Below, piece by piece: positions 56,096-63,714 of a stretch of 64,000 bases of DNA. The notes under the pieces were generated by a model. The model did no database searches. It was not told where the DNA came from and saw only the letters and a list, made by a program, of their open reading frames with translations. The position numbers and the translations under genes were made by a program. Every line of letters starts with the position of its first letter. The first letter of the stretch is position 1. The DNA comes from Loktanella sp. PT4BL (GTDB lineage: Bacteria > Pseudomonadota > Alphaproteobacteria > Rhodobacterales > Rhodobacteraceae), in assembly GCF_003201935.1 (NCBI RefSeq), contig NZ_QJJL01000003.1, forward strand, positions 248,001 through 312,000. The letters are read 5' to 3'.

Positions 56096-57406
56096 ATGGA
56101 TTTTGACATGCTGGGCCTCGCGCCCCGTCTCGTGAACGTACTCAAAGAACAAGGGATCACTGATCCCACCCCCATTCAAACCCAAGCCATCCCGCACGCC
56201 ATGAACGGCCGCGATGTGATGGGTCTGGCGCAGACCGGCAGCGGTAAAACCGCGGCCTTTGGTTTGCCGATGATCCACGCGCTTTTGAAGGCCGGCGTCA
56301 AACCGAACCCGAAAACAACGCGCGGTCTGATCCTTGCACCGACGCGCGAGTTGGCCAAACAGATTTCCGACAACCTGACAGCCTATACCAAAGGCAGCCA
56401 CCTGAAAGTGGCGCTTGTGGTCGGAGGTGCGGGTATCGTTGCCCAGACCAAGCGTCTGGCCGGCGGTGTTGACCTGCTGGTCGCAACGCCCGGTCGTTTG
56501 ATCGACTTGCTGGATCGCCGTGCCGTGCGTCTTGATGAAACCATCTATCTGGTGCTGGATGAGGCCGATCAGATGCTCGATATGGGCTTTATCCACGCGC
56601 TGCGCCGGATTGCACCACTGCTGGCAAAAGAACGTCAAACGATGATGTTCTCGGCCACGATGCCGAAACTGATGAGCGAGCTGGCAGGCACTTATCTGAC
56701 TGATGCGGTGCGCGTGCAGGTGAACCCTCCCGGGCAGGCTGTGAAGAAGATCAACCAGTCAGTCCATTTTGTGGCGCAAGCCGCCAAGACCGATCTGCTG
56801 ATCGAACTGCTGGACAAGCACCGTGACGAATTGGCGATTGTCTTCGGGCGCACCAAACATGGCTGTGAGAAGCTCTATAAAGTGCTTGAGAAAAAGGGCT
56901 TTGCGGCCGCCTCTATCCACGGCAACAAATCCCAGGGCCAACGCCAGCGCGCGCTTGATGCGTTCAAGGCTGGCAAAACCCGCGTTCTGGTCGCCACGGA
57001 TGTTGCGGCACGTGGTCTGGATATTCCCGATGTGCGGTTTGTCTATAATTATGACCTGCCGAACGTGGCCGAAAACTACGTTCACCGGATCGGGCGGACA
57101 GCACGCGCCGGGGCTGACGGGAGTGCGGTTGCACTGGTCGCACCGGACGAGATGATTGAATTGCAGGACATCGAAAAAGCGATGAAGGACACGATCCCTG
57201 TCGCTTCAGGGCGTCCTTGGGAAGTCCAGCCCGGCCAGAAAAAGCGGCCCAATGGCGGCGGCGGTGGTGGCCGGCGCGGCGGCGGCGGCGGGCAGCGATC
57301 AGGCGCACCACGTGCTGCAGGCAAGCCTGCGGGTGGACAGGGCAAGCCTGCCGGTCGGCGTCGCGGTGGTGGCGGCGGACGGGCACGCAGTCAATCTGCG
57401 GCTTAG
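56096..57406 (+). CDS. rhlE: DEAD-box RNA helicase (RhlE-like)
   Basis: 436 residues. It unwinds short RNA duplexes in ribosome assembly or RNA decay. All helicase motifs are seen: Q motif DPTPIQTQAIP, AQTGSGKTAAF (I), APTRELAKQ (Ia), VLDEADQMLD (II), MFSATMP (III), IHGNKSQGQRQRALDAFKAG, VLVATDVAARGLDIP (V), VHRIGRTARAGADG (VI). The last 60 residues are Gly- and Arg-rich (RRGGGGGQRSG), an RNA-binding tail typical of RhlE proteins. Cold induction is likely from the family. It lies alone, with mipZ upstream divergently. Confidence 0.93.
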   Translation: MDFDMLGLAPRLVNVLKEQGITDPTPIQTQAIPHAMNGRDVMGLAQTGSGKTAAFGLPMIHALLKAGVKPNPKTTRGLILAPTRELAKQISDNLTAYTKGSHLKVALVVGGAGIVAQTKRLAGGVDLLVATPGRLIDLLDRRAVRLDETIYLVLDEADQMLDMGFIHALRRIAPLLAKERQTMMFSATMPKLMSELAGTYLTDAVRVQVNPPGQAVKKINQSVHFVAQAAKTDLLIELLDKHRDELAIVFGRTKHGCEKLYKVLEKKGFAAASIHGNKSQGQRQRALDAFKAGKTRVLVATDVAARGLDIPDVRFVYNYDLPNVAENYVHRIGRTARAGADGSAVALVAPDEMIELQDIEKAMKDTIPVASGRPWEVQPGQKKRPNGGGGGGRRGGGGGQRSGAPRAAGKPAGGQGKPAGRRRGGGGGRARSQSAA

Positions 57407-57746
57407 CCGTTCTTGTGTAAGGCCTCCATTTTGAAGGCAAATTTTATGTGAAGCTTGCGGGGCCGCCGTTGCGGCCTCGCGGTCAAGACACTTGCGAAGG
57501 GCATTCTGGCTTTCCTGCGCCTTCAGTGCCTGGCGGCGCGAAACGACAACAAGTGACTTTGCGACCGCCGTTGCATCATGCGCTCAAGAACGCCGCGGTC
57601 TTATGCATTCGGGACGATTTGGCCAATCAAACCGCTCAGCTGTGCGCCAAACGCGCATTGTCTTCCGCCATTTGGCGACTTTCGACGCAACACACATCAA
57701 GAGTTAATTAACACTTCGACCATATGTTCATGTACTGTGACGGTGC
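57407..57746. other. Non-coding stretch before the diguanylate cyclase
   Basis: 340 bases. The stretch GGCCGC-CGTT-GCGGCC near 57463-57478 could end the helicase transcript, but no T-run follows. Short open frames are Arg- and Cys-rich shadows. A GTACTGTGACGGTGC segment at 57731-57745 lies immediately before the start codon; I see no clear promoter boxes. Confidence 0.45.
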
Positions 57747-58556
57747 ATGTTCATCCGTCATCTGTTGTTGGCGGGGTACTTGGTGGAACGATTTGTCAGA
57801 CTGACAGCGCCAACTGGCAAGTTTGACTTTCTTGTCAAGCTTTTGGTTTTTGTCCTGATTTCCGGTCTGATGAACCATGTTCGCCACATCTTCGTCTACG
57901 GATTACCCGGGCAGAAAACCTATTGGGAAAATCTCAGTGATGCGACCTTCACGGCACTGCCGATGTGCACCTTTGCACTCTTGCTGATCGGGCATTTGAA
58001 CGCGCTGCAAAAACGCCTTTACTTGCAAGCCACGCGCGATGCCTTGACGGAGCTGCCCAACCGCCGTTGGTTTATGGACAACACACCCGAACGGATTTCA
58101 CCGACACAGGCGATGATGATCATCGACGTTGACCGTTTTAAAGACATCAACGACACCTTCGGGCATGACATCGGCGATCGTTGCCTGCGACAGATGGCGC
58201 TGCATCTCCGTACCAGTCTGGAACCGGGAGATATACTCGCACGTATCGGGGGTGAGGAATTTGCAGCGGTGCTGGGACAGGCGGATGATGCAAAGTTGCA
58301 GCGGATCGCCACGCGGATGAGTGAAGGGTTGGCCTTTGATCCCGGGCAGGGTTCAATCCAGCGTGTCACTGCGTCAGTGGGTATTGCACGATCAGATCGA
58401 ACGATGGTTCGCCATGATGCCCTGCGTCTGGCCGACAAAGCCGTCTATCAGGCAAAATCTGCGGGCAAGGCCTGCTTCCGTGTTTGTGTGCCTGATCATA
58501 GCCTTGCGACGCCGCACGGGTTCCCAGTTGCCTCGCCGTCAACGTCGCTTTCATGA
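57747..58556 (+). CDS. Membrane-bound diguanylate cyclase (GGDEF)
   Basis: 269 residues. Two or three N-terminal hydrophobic segments (LLVFVLISGLMNHV and TALPMCTFALLLIGHLN) lead into the GGDEF domain at about residue 95. DALTELPNRRWFMDN, MIIDVDRFKDINDTFGHDIG and RIGGEEFAAVLGQ (active-site variant GGEEF) are intact, so it should make cyclic-di-GMP. The inhibitory RxxD site expected five residues before GGEEF reads EPGD, so product feedback by the usual route is unlikely. No sensory domain other than the membrane part is visible. A bidirectional terminator separates it from rpmE. Confidence 0.9.
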   Translation: MFIRHLLLAGYLVERFVRLTAPTGKFDFLVKLLVFVLISGLMNHVRHIFVYGLPGQKTYWENLSDATFTALPMCTFALLLIGHLNALQKRLYLQATRDALTELPNRRWFMDNTPERISPTQAMMIIDVDRFKDINDTFGHDIGDRCLRQMALHLRTSLEPGDILARIGGEEFAAVLGQADDAKLQRIATRMSEGLAFDPGQGSIQRVTASVGIARSDRTMVRHDALRLADKAVYQAKSAGKACFRVCVPDHSLATPHGFPVASPSTSLS

Positions 58557-58570
58557 CGTATGAAACGAAG

Positions 58571-58598
58571 AACGCCGCCCCTTTCCAGGGGCGGCGTT
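58571..58598. terminator. Bidirectional intrinsic terminator
   Basis: AACGCCGCCCC (58571-58581) and GGGGCGGCGTT (58588-58598) form an 11-bp stem around TTTCCA between the convergent cyclase and rpmE genes. It is followed by TTAGTCTTG on the plus strand and TTCGTTTC on the minus strand. Confidence 0.85.
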
Positions 58599-58632
58599 TA
58601 GTCTTGTAATGCGGGTAGAACCCTTGCCTGTC

Positions 58633-58854
58633 TTAGAAGCCCAGACCGGCGTATTTGTTCTTGAACTTGGACACACGGCCACCGGCGTCCATCAGACGTG
58701 TGGAACCACCGTTCCATGCAGGGTGCACAGACGGGTCGATATCCAGCGACATTGTATCGCCTTCCTTGCCCCATGTGGATTTCATCTGCACCACTGTTCC
58801 ATCGGTCATTTTGACGTCGATGATGTGGTAGTCGGGATGCGTATCTTTTTTCAT
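58633..58854 (-). CDS. rpmE: 50S ribosomal protein L31, cysteine-free form
   Basis: 73 residues. [20 protein letters not shown] is the alphaproteobacterial L31 start; the CxxC zinc motif of the C+ form is absent. The middle part with [20 protein letters not shown] is the family block. Such C- forms need no zinc. It follows rplS by 11 bases in one transcript. The protein occupies the central protuberance bridge of the ribosome. Confidence 0.95.
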   Translation of the reverse strand: MKKDTHPDYHIIDVKMTDGTVVQMKSTWGKEGDTMSLDIDPSVHPAWNGGSTRLMDAGGRVSKFKNKYAGLGF

Positions 58855-58865
58855 GGTCGTGATCC

Positions 58866-59249
58866 TTACGCTTCAGCGCCCTTGGGCGCCTTGTAGTTTG
58901 TGACTTCTGCAATACGTGCGGATTTGCCGCGACGCGAACGCAGATAGTACAGCTTGGCGCGACGCACGCGACCACGGCGAACCACGGTGATGCTGTCGAT
59001 GTTGGTCGAGTGCAGCGGGAAAACACGCTCCACACCTTCGCCAAAGGAAATCTTGCGCACTGTGAAAGAACCGGCAATGCCTTTGCCATTCTTGCGGGCG
59101 ATGCACACGCCTTCATAGTTCTGCACACGGCTGCGTGTGCCTTCGGTCACTTTGTAACCAACACGGATGGTGTCACCCGCTTTGAAGTCCGGGATGTCTT
59201 TCCCAAGTGCGGCGACTTGTTCCGCTTCGAGTTGTGCGATCAGGTCCAT
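58866..59249 (-). CDS. rplS: 50S ribosomal protein L19
   Basis: 127 residues. It lies at the subunit interface. The core is [40 protein letters not shown] and [20 protein letters not shown], typical L19. The C-terminal [11 protein letters not shown] is a short normal extension. AAAGGAGCG sits six bases ahead of the ATG. It starts the rplS-rpmE transcript, with its own promoter about 230 bases upstream. Confidence 0.97.
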   Translation of the reverse strand: MDLIAQLEAEQVAALGKDIPDFKAGDTIRVGYKVTEGTRSRVQNYEGVCIARKNGKGIAGSFTVRKISFGEGVERVFPLHSTNIDSITVVRRGRVRRAKLYYLRSRRGKSARIAEVTNYKAPKGAEA

Positions 59250-59599
59250 CTGAAACGCTCCTTTAAAATGCTTGCGGTACTCCGCAATGTTTCTTTGTGG
59301 CCCAGAGCTCTGTGTCGTTATCGGGTCCAGTTGCCTGCCCGCCAGAGATACGTCATCTTTTCTTTTGTTGTGGCTGTCCGGCCTGTCTGGTGAGGGCTAC
59401 ACCAACGAAGATGCTCTCATGCTCCAGATGGTTCCATAAACCAACGCCCGGAATCAGCACGCTGACCGGGAATGCTGCCGTATAAGCGGGGGTGGCTGAT
59501 GGATCAAGGGGTTTTGGCGCATTGGCGATGCCAAACACCTCTTTGACTTTCCATGTCCCCTCAAACTTCGGGGTGAGGCGGAGCCGAGGGGCAGCGCCC
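59250..59599. other. Long leader and promoter region of rplS-rpmE
   Basis: 350 bases between trmD and rplS. Besides the promoter at 59479-59507, a GGGGC-AGC-GCCCC hairpin sits at 59589-59601 next to the trmD stop. The leader of about 220 bases has no convincing reading frame. Such leaders can carry a ribosomal-protein autoregulatory site, but I cannot identify one here. Confidence 0.5.
59479..59507 (-). promoter_or_regulatory. Sigma-70-type promoter for rplS-rpmE
   Basis: On the minus strand TTGATC (59507-59502) and TATACG (59484-59479) are separated by 17 bases, a good housekeeping match. It lies after the trmD stop and reads towards rplS, leaving a leader of about 220 bases. Confidence 0.6.
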
Positions 59600-60388
59600 C
59601 TATTTCTTCTGGTAGGCCGCCCAGAGATCAGGTCGCCGTTCACGGGTGATTTTCTCGGCCATCGCGCGCCGCCATTCCGCGATTTTGTCGTGGTTGCCAG
59701 ACAGCAGAACATCCGGGATCGCATGACCCTGCCACTCGGCCGGCTTGGTGAACTGCGGATGTTCCAGCAGACCTGATGAAAAGCTTTCCTCGACAGCACT
59801 GTCTGCATTGCCCAGCACACCCGGCAAGAGCCGCACAGTTGCATCAATCATCGCCTGTGCGGCAATCTCACCGCCGGTCATGACAAAATCACCCAGGCTG
59901 ACTTCCTGAATACCGAAATGCTGTAACACACGCTCGTCGACGCCTTCAAAGCGCCCGCAAAGCATCGTCACCCCGTCCATCCGCGCCCATTCGCGCGCCA
60001 TGGCCTGATCAAACCGCCGACCGCGCGGCGAGAGATAGATCAAAGGCGCGATACCTTTGGTGCCAGCGCGCGCATCCATGATTGCCTTTTCCAGCACATC
60101 GGCGCGCAGCACCATGCCGGCACCACCCCCTGCGGGCGTATCATCAACGTTGCGATGTTTGCCAATGCCATAGGTCCGCAGATCAAAGGTCTGCAATTGC
60201 CACAGCCCGTCCTGCAAGGCCTTGCCGGTCAGGCTCTCGCCCAACACGCCGGGGAAGGCTTGTGGAAACAATGTGATAATCTGCGCGGTCCACGACCCAG
60301 CTATATCAGGCGTGTCGGTCATCAATTCGCGGGGTTGCAAGGTTGGCCGCACAGCGATGCGTCCGGCAGAGCGGGGGGCTTTGGTCAT
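59600..60388 (-). CDS. trmD: tRNA (guanine-37-N1)-methyltransferase
   Basis: 262 residues. It methylates G37 beside the anticodon, preventing frameshifts. The trefoil-knot SAM site is visible in VTMLCGRFEGVDERVLQH and QEVSLGDFVMTGGEIAAQAM, with IITLFPQAFPGVLGESLTGK at the start of the domain and the catalytic Asp in the DDTPAGGGAGMV loop region. An N-terminal extension of about 35 residues ([18 protein letters not shown]...) is usual in roseobacters. Its ATG overlaps the stop of the sulfotransferase-like gene by four bases, so translation is coupled. Confidence 0.96.
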   Translation of the reverse strand: MTKAPRSAGRIAVRPTLQPRELMTDTPDIAGSWTAQIITLFPQAFPGVLGESLTGKALQDGLWQLQTFDLRTYGIGKHRNVDDTPAGGGAGMVLRADVLEKAIMDARAGTKGIAPLIYLSPRGRRFDQAMAREWARMDGVTMLCGRFEGVDERVLQHFGIQEVSLGDFVMTGGEIAAQAMIDATVRLLPGVLGNADSAVEESFSSGLLEHPQFTKPAEWQGHAIPDVLLSGNHDKIAEWRRAMAEKITRERRPDLWAAYQKK

Positions 60389-61182
60389 TGCGTACGCCTC
60401 ATGTAATCAGCGATGAATTGCTTTTTGGCCGCATTGCGACGTGCGCCATCATCTTCGTTTCGGTTCAGTTCTAAAAGCTCGTCCAGAATATGCGGCGGCA
60501 AAGACGGGTTGCTGACTGTTGTTGGCCGAAGTCGCGCGCGCAGGGCGTCCGGAAACGCCAGTAGATCAAGGATTGGCGTCAGCGGTCCTTCTGCCGCGCC
60601 GGAGGTCTCTTCCAGAGCAGCGGTTGTCACAGGCACAGGGTCCAGGGTTGACGCGATCTCAGCTGCAATGTCGTCCAAACGCGGACCGGTGTGCGCTGCG
60701 ACGAATGCGTCCAGGGAAAGGCGGGTGCGGGCATGTCGCAGATTATGCGCATAGCAGCTTTTCAGCCATGCCGCAGGCGCACGGGTCGACAGATAGATAT
60801 GCGGCGCGCAATCGGGTGTCATCTGCGCGATTAGCGAGCTCAAAAGCGCCGTGGCATGCGGGTAGCCGATGCGCTTGCGTCGCCCCGGGATCGCGCCAGC
60901 GAGGTCTTCGGCACTGATCAGGATCGGGCGTGCATCATCTGCAGGCATGTCGCCAAAGCACAGCGCGGCTTCATTGCGGAAGTGATGCAGCCGTGTCGTA
61001 TCGGGTCGTTGAGAATAGGCAAGCGCCGCTGTGCATAGTCCTCGAATATCCGATTTCAGGATGACGCAGACATGCGGGGCCAAGAGCTGGTGATGTGCCT
61101 TCAGTACATTTTGCACGGTTTTCGTGCCGGTCTTATGAAAACCGGCATGAATGATCACGCGGCGCGGGCTATGTGGCTGCAT
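60385..61182 (-). CDS. Sulfotransferase-like protein
   Basis: 265 residues from the ATG at 61182. [20 protein letters not shown] is the 5'-PSB-type phosphosulfate-binding loop of sulfotransferases, with the catalytic Lys at HKTG. A second conserved segment, [11 protein letters not shown], and [20 protein letters not shown] with the Arg/Ser of the 3'-phosphate site follow. These match the PAPS-dependent sulfotransferase domain. The acceptor is unknown and the protein may be a degenerate relative. It overlaps rimM by 14 bases and trmD by 4, so it is embedded in the essential translation operon. Confidence 0.7.
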   Translation of the reverse strand: MQPHSPRRVIIHAGFHKTGTKTVQNVLKAHHQLLAPHVCVILKSDIRGLCTAALAYSQRPDTTRLHHFRNEAALCFGDMPADDARPILISAEDLAGAIPGRRKRIGYPHATALLSSLIAQMTPDCAPHIYLSTRAPAAWLKSCYAHNLRHARTRLSLDAFVAAHTGPRLDDIAAEIASTLDPVPVTTAALEETSGAAEGPLTPILDLLAFPDALRARLRPTTVSNPSLPPHILDELLELNRNEDDGARRNAAKKQFIADYMRRTQ

Positions 61183-61687
61183 CGGGAAACAGCCCGTCCG
61201 GAGGGTCTGCCACGATCCGCCGCGCGCTAAGGTCAACAGTTGGCACAGCCGCTTGGGTAAAGGGCAAAAGCACGGTTTCTGACTGGCCCGGTACATTGAT
61301 CTCAAGCAGATCGCCCGCGCCATGGTCCATGACGTTCTTGACGGTTCCCAAGGTGACGCCGCCTGTGTCAACGACAGTCAGCCCCATCAGGTCGGCGTAA
61401 TAGTATTCGTCATCCGGCAGTGAAGGCATCACATCGCGTGGCGCGTAAAGGTCGACATTGCGCAGGGCATCGGCGTCTTCTTTCGTGACAACGCCATCAA
61501 TGCGGGCCGTAAACCCGTTTTTGAGCTGCCCTGTCAGGACAACCTGCGCAAAACTGCGGCCGTCTTCTGTATAAAGCGGGGTGTAGTCGGCAATCGCTTG
61601 CGGATCGGCACAATAGGACTTCAGGCGCACTTCGCCGTGAACGCCAAATGCGCCGCCAATAGAACCCACAATCAAACGATCGCTCAT
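61169..61687 (-). CDS. rimM: 16S rRNA processing protein RimM
   Basis: 172 residues. It assists assembly of the 30S head and binds S19. The N-terminal barrel begins [20 protein letters not shown], and the PRC-barrel C-terminal half contains [20 protein letters not shown] and [21 protein letters not shown]. The ATG shares its A with the TGA of the small upstream gene. It lies between rpsP and trmD, as usual, but the small gene and the sulfotransferase-like gene flank it. Confidence 0.95.
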   Translation of the reverse strand: MSDRLIVGSIGGAFGVHGEVRLKSYCADPQAIADYTPLYTEDGRSFAQVVLTGQLKNGFTARIDGVVTKEDADALRNVDLYAPRDVMPSLPDDEYYYADLMGLTVVDTGGVTLGTVKNVMDHGAGDLLEINVPGQSETVLLPFTQAAVPTVDLSARRIVADPPDGLFPDAAT

Positions 61688-61833
61688 CAGTTAAACTCCG
61701 GTCCAACGCAGATATTTTCGATCCATAGCCCGCCGCCACCTTCGCAGGTTTGCTGGCGTCCTTCACGTTCAAACAGCATGCCGGCCACAAAGGCAAACAT
61801 CACCAGAATGATCGTGCGCAACAAGCGGAACAT
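61687..61833 (-). CDS. Small membrane-anchored two-cysteine protein
   Basis: 48 residues: [20 protein letters not shown] is a single transmembrane or signal-anchor segment with a basic start, followed by the short tail [14 protein letters not shown] and then [14 protein letters not shown]. Its two cysteines, 14 residues apart, could form a disulfide outside the membrane. The stop overlaps the rimM start by one base, which argues that it is translated as part of the rpsP-rimM operon. I do not know the family; its placement suggests a lineage-specific accessory gene. Confidence 0.7.
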   Translation of the reverse strand: MFRLLRTIILVMFAFVAGMLFEREGRQQTCEGGGGLWIENICVGPEFN

Positions 61834-61895
61834 GAATGTCGTCCCAAAGGGGAGGGGGTGTTGCCCCGGCTAGAACCGGGGCAACGATGTGAGGT

Positions 61896-62309
61896 TTACT
61901 CTTCTGCTGCGGCTTCTTCTGCCACTTCTGCAGGTGCTTCCTCGGCTGGTGCGTTTGCTGCTTCTTCCGCAGCGGCGGCCTTGGCGGCTTTTTCTTCGGC
62001 GCGCGCCTGAGCGGCTTTGCCCGGTGTGCCCTTCTTGGGGTTATTGCGGTCTTTCTTGGGCAACTCGCCTGCGGCTTCCAGCATGCGCGATACACGGTCA
62101 GTCGGCTGTGCGCCTTCGCCCAACCAGTACTTGATGCGCTCGACGTTCATTTTCACGCGGTCTTCGCTGTCTTTGGGCAGCATCGGGTTATATGTGCCAA
62201 GCTTTTCGATGAAACGGCCATCGCGCGGCATGCGGCTGTCAGCAGCCACAATTGCGTAGAATGGACGTTTCTTTGAGCCGCCACGGGCCAAACGGATTTT
62301 CATAGCCAT
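61896..62309 (-). CDS. rpsP: 30S ribosomal protein S16 with long acidic Ala-rich tail
   Basis: 137 residues. The conserved 75-residue core is [58 protein letters not shown]. After a basic linker ([15 protein letters not shown]) comes a tail of Ala and Glu residues (about 45 residues) that many alphaproteobacterial S16 proteins carry. Translation can start at the first or second Met. It heads the rpsP - small gene - rimM - sulfotransferase-like - trmD set. Confidence 0.97.
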   Translation of the reverse strand: MAMKIRLARGGSKKRPFYAIVAADSRMPRDGRFIEKLGTYNPMLPKDSEDRVKMNVERIKYWLGEGAQPTDRVSRMLEAAGELPKKDRNNPKKGTPGKAAQARAEEKAAKAAAAEEAANAPAEEAPAEVAEEAAAEE

Positions 62310-62336
62310 CAGATAGTCTCCTTAAAGATGATGCTT

Positions 62337-62362
62337 GTAAGGTGGATCAGGATCCACCTTAC
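62337..62362. repeat. 26-bp palindromic repeat, copy 2 (overlaps a stop codon)
   Basis: GTAAGGTGGATC, two bases, then GATCCACCTTAC: a perfect 12-bp inverted repeat of the same family as 28608-28633 (outer nine bases of each arm, GTAAGGTGG, identical). Its right arm contains the TAA stop of the chorismate mutase gene (62361-62359). Confidence 0.8.
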
Positions 62363-62655
62363 GATTGGTGTTGTTTGTGGTGTTGGATGACTTCCTGAAT
62401 AATGAAATTCAGGAATTTCTTGGCAAACTCAGGATCAAGATCAGCCTGGTTTGCAAGCTCGGTGAGCCGCGCGATCTGTTGTTCTTCACGCGCGGGGTCG
62501 GATGGGGGCAGGTCGTGTTCGGCTTTGAGCCGCCCGACAGCCTGCGTATGCTTGAACCGCTCGCCCAAAGTATAGACGAGAATGGCATCAAGCCGGTCGA
62601 TGCTTTCGCGATGCCCCTTGAGGATCTCGGCAGCACGGGTTGCGGTGTCAGTCAT
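62359..62655 (-). CDS. Chorismate mutase (AroQ type)
   Basis: 98 residues, the length of a single AroQ helical unit. It converts chorismate to prephenate for Phe and Tyr. RAAEILKGHRESIDRLDAIL opens helix 1; RFKHTQAVGRLKAEHDLPPSDPAREEQQ contains the conserved Lys and Arg of the active site, here split over RFKHTQAVGRLKAEHD and PAREEQQIARL. Three helices and the right lengths are all present. The stop TAA is formed inside a palindromic repeat. It overlaps the acetyltransferase gene upstream by eight bases. Confidence 0.9.
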   Translation of the reverse strand: MTDTATRAAEILKGHRESIDRLDAILVYTLGERFKHTQAVGRLKAEHDLPPSDPAREEQQIARLTELANQADLDPEFAKKFLNFIIQEVIQHHKQHQS

Positions 62656-63166
62656 TGGAGCCTCCTTGGGGGGACTGCGGAAAGTGGCGGTAGACGAGGG
62701 TGCCTTCGTCCTCGGGTGCCGCAGCCTCTGGGTCCAGCTTGGCGCCCAGTTTCTCTGCCACGCGGATCGAGGCTGCATTGTGTTCGCCGATATAGCTGAC
62801 GATCGTTTCCAGATCGGTAGTGGCAAAGGTATAGTTGAGCATGGCACGGCCTGCTTCTTCGGCTAACCCTTGTCCTGTAAATCCGTCAAACACGAACCAG
62901 CCACATTCCGGCTCGGGAAAGTGCGGCGGATGCACAAGGCCCACGCCACCGGCGAGCGTGCCATCCTTCTCGATTGCCAGCGTTCCGAAGCCGTACAGTG
63001 CCCACGTGGCGACATCATTTGTAAACCATGCCCATGCAGTTGTCCGGTCAAGCGGGCCGTCCATATGAACCGCCTGCTCGCTGCCCATGAAGGCGGCGTA
63101 GGTCTCAAAGTCGGCGCGCTGATAAGGGCGCAATGTGAGCCGTTCTGTTTGTAATGTCGGGATCAT
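62648..63166 (-). CDS. GNAT family N-acetyltransferase (RimJ/RimL type) 1
   Basis: 172 residues. LQTERLTLRPYQRADFETYA at the N-terminus, ECGWFVFDGFTGQGLAEEAG with the acetyl-CoA pyrophosphate loop (GxGxA-type GQGLAEEA) and IGEHNAASIRVAEKLGAKLD, the N-S-x-x-x-x-E-K-x-G motif region, are GNAT hallmarks. RimJ/RimL relatives acetylate N-termini of ribosomal proteins, but others act on small molecules. It overlaps both neighbours and is the tandem paralogue of the next gene. Confidence 0.88.
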   Translation of the reverse strand: MIPTLQTERLTLRPYQRADFETYAAFMGSEQAVHMDGPLDRTTAWAWFTNDVATWALYGFGTLAIEKDGTLAGGVGLVHPPHFPEPECGWFVFDGFTGQGLAEEAGRAMLNYTFATTDLETIVSYIGEHNAASIRVAEKLGAKLDPEAAAPEDEGTLVYRHFPQSPQGGSND

Positions 63167-63711
63167 GCGATAGCCCCTGCTGCCTGAGCAATCACGCGTC
63201 GGTCGTTATGGTGCAGATGGCGGAAAACAATCACGTTTTCGCCGTCTATAGTGTCGCGGCGTTCCTCGACCGCGCCAAGCCGTGTTGCCAGCGCGATGGA
63301 ACGTGTGTTCGCCGGAGCGATCATCGAAATCAGCGGTTCGAGCCCCAAAGTGCTGCCCGCCCATTCGCGTACTGCACATGCCGCCTCGAATGCGTATGAG
63401 CGCCCTTCGAACCCGTCGAACATATGCCAGGCCAGTTCGGGTTGTGGCCAATCAATGTGGTTGATGACGCCCACTCGCCCTGCGGCAATGCCAGTTGCGC
63501 GTTCGATGACCATGAAGAAGCCGTAGCCGTGCCAGTGCCAGTGGCCGATCCCCGAGATAAATGCCCGCCACGCGTCATCCGCTGTCCCGCGACCGCCCAC
63601 AGCATCCATACGCACAGAATTCGTGACCATTGCGGAAAAGGCCGCAAGGTCCCGTTTCTGGGGGCCGCGCAGCGTTAGCCGCGCTGTGGTGAGTGTGGGG
63701 GCGGGGGTCAT
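63163..63711 (-). CDS. GNAT family N-acetyltransferase (RimJ/RimL type) 2
   Basis: 182 residues. LTTARLTLRGPQKRDLAAFS, QPELAWHMFDGFEGRSYAFE (acetyl-CoA loop, GRSYAFEA in the place of GxGxA) and IAPANTRSIALATRLGAVEE show the fold. It resembles the following gene in layout and is likely its duplicate. The stop overlaps the next start by four bases (63163-63166). ffh ends 3 bases upstream, so both acetyltransferases may be transcribed with it. Confidence 0.87.
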   Translation of the reverse strand: MTPAPTLTTARLTLRGPQKRDLAAFSAMVTNSVRMDAVGGRGTADDAWRAFISGIGHWHWHGYGFFMVIERATGIAAGRVGVINHIDWPQPELAWHMFDGFEGRSYAFEAACAVREWAGSTLGLEPLISMIAPANTRSIALATRLGAVEERRDTIDGENVIVFRHLHHNDRRVIAQAAGAIA

Positions 63712-63714
63712 GGG

